A program made the position numbers and the translations under genes. A stretch of DNA of 20,319 nucleotides from Chara braunii (taxonomy: Eukaryota > Streptophyta > Charophyceae > Charales > Characeae), in the NCBI GenBank assembly GCA_003427395.1, contig BFEA01000100.1, positions 58,086 to 78,404 on the forward strand. Direction: 5' to 3'. The notes beneath the pieces are model-generated. The model ran no database searches. It was not told the DNA's origin and saw only the letters and a list, made by a program, of their open reading frames with translations. Below are positions 8,667 through 17,018 of the stretch, piece by piece (the stretch's first letter is position 1; each line of letters opens with the position of its first letter).

Positions 8667-8704
8667 GACCACTTTTGTTTTGAAATATAAAGTGACAACT
8701 TCTC

Positions 8705-8732
8705 AAAAAAAAAAAAAAAAAAAAAAAAAAAA
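8705..8732 (+). repeat. LINE A poly(A) tail
   Basis: There are 28 consecutive A residues immediately before the 3' target-site duplication. The last five may belong to the duplication. The lack of interruptions contrasts with the decayed tail of LINE B and agrees with a younger insertion. Confidence 0.9.
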
Positions 8733-8741
8733 GGACTGTAT
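8728..8741. repeat. LINE A target-site duplication, 3'-side copy
   Basis: This is identical to 723-736 and follows the LINE A poly(A). Beyond it (8742 onward) the LINE B 3' UTR resumes on the minus strand. Confidence 0.9.
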
Positions 8742-9159
8742 CCTTCTACTCCATGACTCAGACAAAATGCCTGAATCTTATGCATAAGACCTCTCAGCTC
8801 TTGGGCTGTCTGAAATCGTGATCTGCTAGCCCGAACGCTAGGACTCAAATCTGAATTATGAATCTATGAGGCTGTCTTCCGGGTTTCGGCTACTCAAAAC
8901 CGACTGCATCTTTGCTGGAAACCGGGTCCAGCGTCCTAATATCTACACTTATCATGCCAATGAACTTAAAAATGGAACAAAATAGATGGAATAAGGAGAA
9001 AGTTCTAATATACTACCAGGGGGTAGAGGAGGATCGCTCTGCAACTGGAGACTGTGTTCCCAGCTGCCCAACTATTTTATCTGTCTAACATAGACTGACT
9101 TACCAAATTCAGGACCCTGCTCCCAATGATATCAACCATTGAGGAAACTGAAGTTTCCC
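8742..9159 (-). other. LINE B 3' UTR, proximal part
   Basis: This non-coding segment follows the ORF2 stop of LINE B. The perfect palindrome GGAAACT-GA-AGTTTCC at 9143-9158 lies immediately after the stop. A 23-bp block at 8914-8936 is identical to the LINE A terminal hairpin region. No ORF or other feature is seen. Confidence 0.7.
8914..8936 (-). repeat. 23-bp perfect inverted copy of the LINE A hairpin block
   Basis: This segment on the minus strand is identical over 23 nt to 8596-8618 on the plus strand, including the GCTGGA/TCCAGC stem and its loop. It sits inside the LINE B 3' UTR about 270 nt upstream of that element's own terminal hairpin. The flanks on both sides do not match LINE A. 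Confidence 0.85.
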
Positions 9160-12100
9160 TTATGCAGTAATAGTGGCGAAGGAGCACGAATTGGACCAGG
9201 TTTTCCGGAACCAGATCTTGCCTCGTTGCCTCCAATCAGCATAGATTGTCCTTCTCAGGCCAACCTTGAATGAATTTATAGTTTGACAGACGTGGTGTGT
9301 TTGTCCTTTAAACACGCAGGCATTGCGCGAAGACCATATGCCTTCCATGATCAGGCCTCTGCAGACAAGTGCTCTGTATGCCTGGCCTGATTCGAGGCTG
9401 TTCTCAGTAGGGAGTTTACCGTACAGTATGAAGTCCTCTGTCCACTCCAGTCGTTGTTGAAGTGGGCCTTTCCATTTCTCTTTCCATCACTCCCAGATTT
9501 GATCTGAGAGGGGGCACATCAGCCAGAGGTGCGAGGCTGATTCCCAGCCCCATTTGCATCTTGCACATAGGGAAGGGACCTGCATGCCTCTTTCGATCAG
9601 CCAGTTTGAGGTGGGTGTAACCTGAAGGGACTGTAGCCACTGGATGGCTACTTGGCGTTGAGATGGCAGTCTTTTCAGGGCTTTCCACAACTTGAGTAGG
9701 TCTTTTTCTGTTACGGATGAGGCTTGGAGGTCTGAGAATCTTTTCATCGCTGTTACGATTGGAGGTTTCTTCACCCTGTTTCTCTGCAGCCGGACTCCCA
9801 CCTTGGGTTTGTAACATGCAATAGGAACAATTTCTTGGGAGGGTTGTAGGAGCTCCCAACCATACAGCAGAGGCTCCACCTTCATACATTCTGGCTGGAG
9901 AGAGATCACGTGGCATGAAGATCCTTTCTTTGTCTTCAGCTCCCTGACACGGGCTTCCTTCCAACCTATCGTGGATGAAACTACTGTCTCTTCTTCAAAC
10001 TTTAGTGCTTTGGGGTTGTTCCCCAATACCTGCTGAGACCACTTCTGAGCTCTTGTGCCTGCACGTAGGTCAGGACCTACCACCTTCCAGAGTATCCTGT
10101 CCTCCTCCGGGTCCTGGAGCCACACTCCTGGATTGTACTCACTGTTTTCTTTTAAGGCGATCACCCAATGGTGAGGGATTGCTGATTTTATTTTATTAAA
10201 GTTAGTTGTCACATTGTGTAGCCTGGGCAGTTTTAGTCTGAGTTCATCCGGTGAGATCCAATTTCCTTTTTGGTCATCCCAGATATCTCTCACTTGTACT
10301 ATTTCTTTTTCCACCCATGATCTGCCAAAAGATCCTGGGCTGTCGTCGGTCATTAGTAGGGAGAGGTCGAGCTGTTGGATGTATTTGTTCTCAAAGAGTA
10401 TCTGATTTAGAATTTTGAGTTTAGAAGTTGGTTCGGCTATTATTTGCGGTCTGATTTTATTCCAGGCAAACATTATGTTTTTCCAGATCCTTGATTTTGG
10501 TCTACGGTTGCAGAACGAGTTAATGAGGAAACAAACCCAAACGTGTTCCTTGTGTGCGAGGTTCCATTCTTTCATTAGGATATATTCCGCCAGTTCTAGC
10601 CAGATGTTATCGGACGCCCCGAACATTGCCTGAATTGGCCATTGGACCAGGAGAGATATGTTTTGGTGCTTTGGGTCTAGGATGCCTAGGCCCCCTTGGT
10701 CTCTCTGGTTGGCTACCGTTTCCCAGGCTACCTTTGTGGCGAAGCCTTGGTGGTCGGTGGCTGTGGGTTTCCACAGGTATCGGCTAGTAACCCTACGGAC
10801 TTCGGTGTAGGCCTCCTCTCCCAGAAGGTGTACGCTCAGCGGAAACCATAGGATGGAGAAGGCAGCTGCAGAGAGGACCAAGGCTCTCCCGAAGAGTGAG
10901 AGTTGGTGATTGCGTACCCAACTCAGTACTCTGACGGCAACCTTCTCCTGTAGTAAAGCATCTTGGGTCTTTGAACAATCTGTTAGGGAGACTTGCACGC
11001 CCAGGAAGCGATCTGAGCTATTGGCTGGAATGTGTTTCAGGCCCCAATCCACACAGAGAGAAAACTGTGGAGGAAGTAGAAACACAAATTTGTTCCAGTT
11101 AATGGATACTTCAGACATGTCACAATATGTGTCCAAAATTATTCTTAGTTCTTCAAGAGATTCTTTTTCGTTAACGCAGGCTAATGTGAGGTCATCTGCT
11201 AATGCTCCCCCTTTCCAATGGATAGAACGGGGGAGGTGGAGACCCGCAATCCGATCGTTGCATCTGATATTATGTTGGAGGACCTTTAGTGGTATCACGA
11301 AGAGTAGGGGAGCGAGGGGGCATCCTTGTCTCAGCGATCGGGTGAAAGGGAATTCCTTTGAGAGTTTTCCATTGACCATTACCACTGAGGATGCTCCCGA
11401 AGACATGGCATTTACCCATGAGCAGAAACCCTTGCCAAAGCCCATGTGCGATAGGGTGGTGAATACGAAAGACCAGCCCACTTTGTCGTACGCCTTTTCC
11501 ATATCCAGGAGAAGGATTGCGACATTCTTTTGTTCAGAGCCGATGATCTATAGGGCCTCAATGGTGGATATGATGTTGTCGAAGATTGTTCTTCCTTTGA
11601 CGAAAGCCCCTTGCTCTGGGCCAACCAGGTTTGGGAGGAAGGTAGAGAGTCGGATGGCGAATGCCTTTGCCAAAATTTTGTAGGCGACATTGAGAACAAA
11701 GATAGGTCGGTAATTGCGCACCTCCTTTTTATCCCCCTTCTTGTAAAGGAGGGATATAACTCCGGTTAACCAACGTTTGGGGAGGGAGCCCGATGTCAGT
11801 GTTGAGTTGAAGATTTGGCAAAGGAAAGGGTCAAAAGCCTCCCAGGAACTCAAAAACAGTTCTACTGGTAACCCATCCAACCCTGGGCACTTACCTGTGG
11901 CCATTTGCTTCAAGTTGACTGCTGATAGGAGTTCGTGTGACGAGAAGGGCATGTCTAGCGCTTTTATTGCTGTCCGTGGCAGCCTACCATCTAGGCCAAC
12001 CCAAAAGTTAGATCTTTCGGTTAAATCAGTGGAAGTGGAGTCATACGGTCTTCTAGTTGACACTATGTCCTGGAAATATTCCTTGGCATAGCTACACATC

Positions 12101-13352
12101 GTGGGCGTATCGTTGGCTGATTCCATCTTCAGGCTAAAGGGGTGGGTTAGCTCCCTTAACACTGGTTTAGTCTGTTTTAGGATTAGTGATCTGAAGGTGA
12201 TTTTTGTCATTCTGTCATAGCCGATCAGGCCTCTTAGTTTAAGCCATTCTAGCCATTCGACTTGGCGCTGTGATTCTAATTGATCGAGCAGGGTCAGATT
12301 TTTATTGCGTATCTCTGACCAGTAGTAATCAGCAAACGGGTCCAAACCCATTTTACTTTCCGCTTCTTCTATGGCCTTTAGTGTGCATTTTTCTTTCGAA
12401 TTTCTGTTTGCTGCTTTCATTCTCAAGAAGGTTTCCAAGGCGGAAGTGATAATCCTCAAGCCAACCTCAGCCCAAGAGTGCTCATGATCAAAGAGGTCTT
12501 TTGCTGAATTCCAAGTTTTCATTTGGGAGTCCACCCAATCCGTAATTCCCTTGTCCTTCAACAAATTGACGTTTAATTTGAATGGGGGGCGGGCTTTGTC
12601 GAATACATCTTTGGCTAAAACATCCATACAAACAGGGTAGTGGTCCGATATGGACGAAATCATGAAGTCACACCACATACACCTGTCCCAAACTGCTCCC
12701 CTTGCTAGGAAGAAATCCAGTCTTTTCCTAGGTTGAGGGGCTTTTGGGGTGGGTCTGGGTCCGTACCAAGTGAACCCCGAACTATCCGGGTTCAAGGTTC
12801 TATATACGTCGACCAGGCTTTGAGATTCAAGGAAAGAAGACAACATGACTGTGTCTGATCTTATGGTGGTGGGATGTGGAGAATCTAGGCCAGGGTTGAA
12901 GATGGTATTCCAATCACCAGCAATAATTAGATTCTCTACATCCGGAACGCAAGCCGGAAGGTTGGCTAGGAAGTTTGTTCAGTCCGAGTAATCGACTGGG
13001 GCATAAACCGACATCACCGTCCAGTCTTCCTCTGCCAACGCAAATTTGACCCAAATCCATCTACCTTTGGGGTCAGCAAAGTGGTCAATAATGTCCGCGT
13101 TCAGATCTTTTTTAAAGAGTATTGCCACCCCTCTTCTGGTCTCCTCTGTCGGGGACCAGAACTGTGGGCCTTTCCACCAGTTGTGAGCTTCCTCGATTTT
13201 ATCTTCGTTAAGTTTGGTTTCTTGTAGGCATAGTATGTGGGTCTCTTTTGAGTATGCCCAATCTGATAATTTGCCTTTCTTGTTGCGATGTGAAGTGTCA
13301 CCTAGTCCTCAACATTCCAATTAGCTATTCTAATCCTATTTGGCAGGACTAT
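9160..13352 (-). pseudogene. LINE B ORF2: endonuclease-reverse transcriptase, five lesions
   Basis: This is the homologue of LINE A ORF2 over its full length (~1398 codons). The start codon is ATA at 13350-13352 where LINE A has ATG. A single-base deletion near 13309-13312 breaks the WN(V)RGLG endonuclease motif. Downstream, QETK, YAPVDY, GDWN, RLDFFL and SDHY are all legible. In-frame stops are TGA at 12979-12981 (Arg in A), TAG at 11548-11550 (Glu in A) and TGA at 9487-9489. The RT keeps YRPI, DMEKAYD, RQGCPLAP, LADD and RFLGV. The zf-RVT motif CARC-x8-H-x3-C is intact. The frame ends at TAA 9160-9162, slightly earlier than LINE A. The long open stretches (12846-11551 and 11502-9490) show how few lesions have accumulated. 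Confidence 0.9.
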
Positions 13353-15965
13353 CGGAGAGGTCGCTGACGCCCGAGGATTGGATGCGGTATTGGTCTGTCA
13401 GCCTGTCCGTCTCCAGCTCTGCACCCTAGCTGGTCTGCTCAGGGATAGATGGTGTTGAAGAGATGAGAAGTTTCTGCAGTGTAAAATTATCTGCAGAGAG
13501 GAAGGGTTGTGTGTCTGCTAGGGATAGCCATTCTGCTACCGCTTGCGCAGTGAGGGTGTGTCCAACACGGATGTCACTCAGACTTTCTGAACCAGGGGAC
13601 AGAAGTAAGTCCATTTCCATCCAGTGTATGTTCAACTTTCTCCACTGTTCGATGGAACCAGTGATTGACTCCAAGTCCAGGAAGGCAATGTAAAGAAGGT
13701 ACTTTTCCCTAGATGGAAGGTCTACCATATGCCTTCCCATCTTGGGAAGGGGAAGGATTGAAACTGACCCTGCTCCTCTTAAGACAGAAGAGCAGATCAG
13801 ATCTGCCGCTTGGGCATCTGTGGGTTGACCCTTGACCTCTATAGCTGGGAGCTCTAATGCCTCGTCGATTGAGCATGTAGTCAGGACCCTGATCCCTTGA
13901 TGAGTGCTCGCATACATCAGTTGGATGAATAACTCTCTGATTTTGGCGCTGGTTTTGTCCTTCTTGGTGAGCGTCCTCATCGGGGCGGCCATGCTCAGGG
14001 ACGAGGTCATTGAGCGAGCATTCAGTGAGCGTTTCTTTTGATAGGTGGGCTGCCTCTCTTCCGCTGATGGAGTGTAGTCAGAGGAGGGAATGTAGACTTT
14101 GCTTATACTTTTCCCATTGTCAACCCGAATTCTTTTGGCTGGTGCCTCACTCACTATGCGTGGGACAGTCTCTGTATCACCCTTGTCCGTAGTGAGCCGT
14201 GGTTTTTTTGTCTGATTTTTCCTTTTCGTTGTTTTTTTTTCTTTTTCTTTTTCTTCGAAGATTGTTCCTTGTTAGACGCCTTGAACAGTAGATCTGGGGC
14301 TGTGTCTTTTCCTTCAGCGTTAACCACTTCGACGGGTGGTGAGGTATCCTCTGTCATAACGTCATCCGGGGTGGCCTCGAGTGGAGGGGGAGGGGGAGGG
14401 GTGAGGTCTGAGGAGGGGGTTGGAATGAGGTCGAAACCCAAATTAGCGTTGTCGATAATCTTCGACAGGTTCTGAATTAATGGCTCGTGAGTAACCAGGT
14501 GGAGACTTGCGTCTTCCCCTGTTTTCCCGCCTCGTTCCACCACCTCCTTCACTCCTGCAGTTCTCATTTCTCCTCCTCCGGCATTTGCACTTTTTTGTCC
14601 AACCCCGAGATTGACAGACTCTTTGTTCCTTGTAATTTCCTCAGGAGGTTTGTCTGTTCTCTTCTCTCTCAGTATTGTCTTCTGTGAAGTGGTGCATTCT
14701 TCTTTTTTGTCTGCGAGAGATGTCCCTTAGACAGTGACCGTCGAGGTCCCATCCTTATCCTTTGATGTGGTTTTCTGTAGGGCATTTGAGGAATGCTTCT
14801 TCTCCCTGTATCTGAGTTTTTGTCTCGTGTTCTTTCTTCTTCTGACCATCTTCCAACCCCCATTTCTTTCTTCCTCCTCCTCCTCTTCCTCACCATTCTC
14901 TCCGTTTGAGTCTTTGTCGGCTTTCCCTTCCGTTACTCCCTTTGTTAGTCCTTCCCCTCCTTCCATCCTTTCGTTCCCTTTGTTTTCCCGGGTCGGAACC
15001 ACCCTCGCCTTCTCTCCAGGCTTGCGTCTGAGTTCGTCATCTGATCGCTTGGGATCTTCTTTATCCTGGTCTTTTGTCGAAGGGGCTTCTTTTTGGAGTG
15101 CCTGTTTGTAGTCTGTTTTTTGAACCAATTCAGATACTTTTCGAGCGTTAATCGGGCAAGTAATATCGTTCTCAGAGTGAAAATAATTCCTGCATTCCCT
15201 GCACCACAGAGAATCGGCTCCAGCAATTTCGACCTCGACTTTACCGGCTTCCTCCATGTCCACAATCAGACGGCGCTTGTGTTTGAGCTTTGCCGCCTGA
15301 TTCAGGTCGAAACAAATATTCCACAGGTCCGGGGCGCAGGGGTCTGAGTAGGCGGGCCAAACCCTGATTACACCGCCGAACGCCTCACTCACTGCGCCTC
15401 GGAGATGTGGGAGAACCGAGACCGGAACTAGAAGTGCTTTCACCCAATAGAAATTCAGGTTTAATAAGTCTCTCCATTGTGACAATTCTTTTTCGGACAT
15501 CCACGGTTTGAAGTGAATGGAGTACGTTTTGTCATCCAGATGAATTGTGTCTGTTCCTTTTCGGATCATCCAGCTGGCAATTTCTTTCGCACTCGCCACA
15601 TAAGTGACGAGATTCTTGCCTTCGTTTATGAAAACTCCCCTTTTTGGTACTGCATCGACTAGGTCGGACTTGGCCCATCCTTCCTCGTATATGCGGACCA
15701 ATCGGTTTTTAACTGAAACAGGCAAGAAAGTGGAGTCGTTTCCGAAGAAGATGGACACTGCGTGTTCTGTGAGCCATTCAGACTGTATTTTAACGAGTTT
15801 TTTGTTAACAACGACGTGGACGAAATCCTTGCCAGATTCAACCACACGAGGCGAGAATTCCTATGGAAGAATTCCTTTGAAGTAACAGTCCTCGAGGATT
15901 TCTCTCAACCTCTTTTTTTTCCCTTGATCCTCATTGGAGGAGGCAGAGGGGCCCTCATTTGCCAT
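13336..15965 (-). pseudogene. LINE B ORF1: zinc-knuckle ORF1 protein, degenerate
   Basis: This is the homologue of LINE A ORF1, about 876 ancestral codons from ATG 15963-15965. Lesions: TAG at 15861-15863 (codon 35, Glu in LINE A), TAA at 14727-14729, a frameshift between about 14154 and 14240 (A runs at 14203-14209 or 14232-14240 are likely sites), and TAG at 13426-13428. Reading through the last stop keeps similarity to the LINE A C-terminus and ends at TAG 13336-13338, overlapping ORF2. The RRM/DUF4283-like region is followed by C255-x2-C258-x4-H263-x6-C270. A Lys/Glu linker with a proline run follows, then the conserved C-terminal domain (14120-13460), which shares AAPM(K/R)TL, LSD(V/I)RVG and AEW(I/L)SL with LINE A. 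Only one copy of the segment duplicated in LINE A is present. Confidence 0.88.
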
Positions 15966-16398
15966 TTCAGGAGAAAAGGCCTAAGCCAACCAAAAAGAGA
16001 TGAGTACCGATATAATTAGTAAGTATGGAGAGGATAGGAAAAACCCCCACAAAGGTTTGCCCCGACGTTCGTAAAGAGGATGATGATTACCTACGGCTTT
16101 GTCGTTGTAACTCGCGGTGGTGGGTTCCCTGGCCATTATTGATTCGGACGAAGTCTTGCCTGCTGGAAAATATGAGTATTGCAAGGCCATCGAAAGCTTA
16201 CAACCGGAGTATGAGAGTAACAGAGAGCAATCGCGGAGGGAGGATTTCACCATTCTCAGTGTGAGCCATGGCGACTGCCCCTCGCCACCTGGCGAGGGAT
16301 TCTACCCTAACCCTAATTTTACGGGCAGTAACTCATGGAAAGTTACCGCGATGAAAATTAGCGCACCTCGTCGGTTCCCTTTAGCCTCACTTTTTTCC
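15966..16398 (-). promoter_or_regulatory. LINE B 5' UTR / presumed internal promoter region
   Basis: This leader of about 433 nt lies between the target-site duplication and ORF1, close in length to that of LINE A but without visible similarity to it. It includes a strong perfect hairpin at 16279-16298. Its promoter role is inferred from LINE biology. No core promoter motif is identified. Confidence 0.5.
16279..16298 (-). other. Perfect 8-bp stem hairpin in LINE B 5' UTR
   Basis: CCCTCGCC-ACCT-GGCGAGGG (plus strand) is an 8-bp GC-rich stem with a 4-nt loop, about 100 nt from the LINE B 5' end. It would form on either strand's RNA. It may affect translation or be a protein-binding palindrome; function is unknown. 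Confidence 0.55.
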
Positions 16399-16412
16399 TT
16401 TGCCTGCGATTT
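16399..16412. repeat. LINE B target-site duplication, 5'-side copy
   Basis: TTTGCCTGCGATTT is identical to 515-528. It marks the 5' end of LINE B on the minus strand. The sequence after it (ACCGGTCACCGG...) was originally continuous with the sequence before 515. Confidence 0.85.
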
Positions 16413-16440
16413 ACCGGTCACCGGAGTTGGCGATTTGTAT

Positions 16441-16530
16441 ATGTCATCAAATAGACCTGCCCGGTATATGGCAGACATGGAGAACAAAACAACAAAGGAG
16501 TTTCACCGACAAAACAGTTTGTCACAGCCC
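16441..16530 (-). repeat. Diverged repeat, right copy (LTR-terminus-like)
   Basis: This is the shorter relative of 229-364. The shared ends are GGGCTGTGAC on one side and GCAGGTCT-TTTGA-GACAT on the other. It lacks about 45 nt present in the left copy. A dinucleotide AT run follows directly on its plus-strand right side. Confidence 0.5.
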
Positions 16531-16538
16531 CTCGTTTC

Positions 16539-16564
16539 ATATATATATATATATATATATATAT
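16539..16564. repeat. (AT)13 microsatellite
   Basis: There are thirteen uninterrupted AT dinucleotides. The sequence from 16565 to 16828 beyond it shows no gene or recognisable repeat. Confidence 0.95.
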
Positions 16565-16826
16565 TGAAAGAGAAAGAGCAACAAACAAATCAGAGTGCGA
16601 GATGTATTTGCACAAAGATGGTTCTGTGCAACTCTAATGATTCCACAGACACTCAGCGTAAAAAAGGAACCGCAGCGACATGGCATGCCTAAAACTTGAA
16701 CAATATAAAACACAGAACGAAGCAATGAGAACCACACGCCGCGAGATATGCAACAAACCCACAGTTGAAATCATCCGTGCACACCAAGCACAACACAGAA
16801 ACACACATACACATATCCTTATTTCC

Positions 16827-16828
<2 letters not shown>

Positions 16829-16911
<83 letters not shown>

Positions 16912-16912
16912 N

Positions 16913-17007
<95 letters not shown>

Positions 17008-17018
17008 AAGAGAGAGAA
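16829..17018. repeat. GA/CT microsatellite, ~190 bp
   Basis: There are about 95 GA dinucleotides, pure to around 16971, then with GAAAGA interruptions towards the right end, and one N at 16912. Reading frames across it encode only Arg-Glu or Ser-Leu repeats and are not genes. Long GA tracts are common in plant nuclear DNA and can bind GAGA-type factors, but no gene is visible next to it. Confidence 0.95.

Larger units (their letters stand above)
8126..8704 (+). other. LINE A 3' UTR
   Basis: This is about 580 nt of non-coding sequence between the ORF2 stop and the poly(A) tail. Its last ~110 nt carry the two hairpins shared with LINE B. The upstream ~470 nt show no evident similarity to the LINE B 3' UTR. 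An AATATAAAG lies about 20 nt before the tail and could act as a weak polyadenylation signal. Confidence 0.8.
737..8732 (+). mobile_element. LINE A: full-length non-LTR retrotransposon (L1-clade-like)
   Basis: The element is about 8.0 kb: a ~480-nt 5' UTR, ORF1 (1219-3939), ORF2 (3917-8125), a ~580-nt 3' UTR and a pure poly(A) tail (8705-8732). Matching duplications at 723-736 and 8728-8741 bracket it. ORF2 has endonuclease and reverse transcriptase but no LTR-element integrase or protease. It sits in reverse orientation within the LINE B 3' UTR and is therefore the younger insertion. The uninterrupted tail and identical duplications also suggest recency. ORF1 is open, but ORF2 has two in-frame stops, so this copy is probably non-autonomous unless the stops are consensus errors. 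Scattered N bases, nearly all in this element, suggest collapsed multi-copy reads. Confidence 0.93.
8728..16398 (-). mobile_element. LINE B: older full-length non-LTR retrotransposon (main body)
   Basis: On the minus strand it has a 5' UTR (16398-15966), degenerate ORF1 (15965-13336), degenerate ORF2 (13352-9160) and most of the 3' UTR (9159-8742). The last ~180 nt and the tail lie beyond LINE A at 526-736. The 14-bp duplication at 16399-16412 and 515-528 fixes both ends. Without LINE A the element is about 7.9 kb, like LINE A. It is the same family type as LINE A but clearly diverged, with different 5' UTR and most of the 3' UTR. It carries at least nine disabling changes, so it is inactive and old. 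It contains no N bases. Confidence 0.9.

Noticed and set aside
9416-9964. 182-codon minus-strand ORF
   Set aside because: It is an alternative frame of LINE B ORF2, whose true frame matches LINE A ORF2 throughout.
13101-13301. 66-codon minus-strand ORF
   Set aside because: It is the wrong frame created by the one-base deletion in the LINE B endonuclease region. The shifted frame gives the QETK and GDWN motifs.
16304-16316. Telomere-like ACCCTAACCCTAA
   Set aside because: There are only two repeat units, lying within the LINE B 5' UTR; too short for an interstitial telomere.
16117-16692. 191-codon plus-strand ORF
   Set aside because: It crosses the LINE B 5' UTR, the target-site duplication, an older repeat and the AT run. 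It is a chance frame across a junction, with no recognisable domain.
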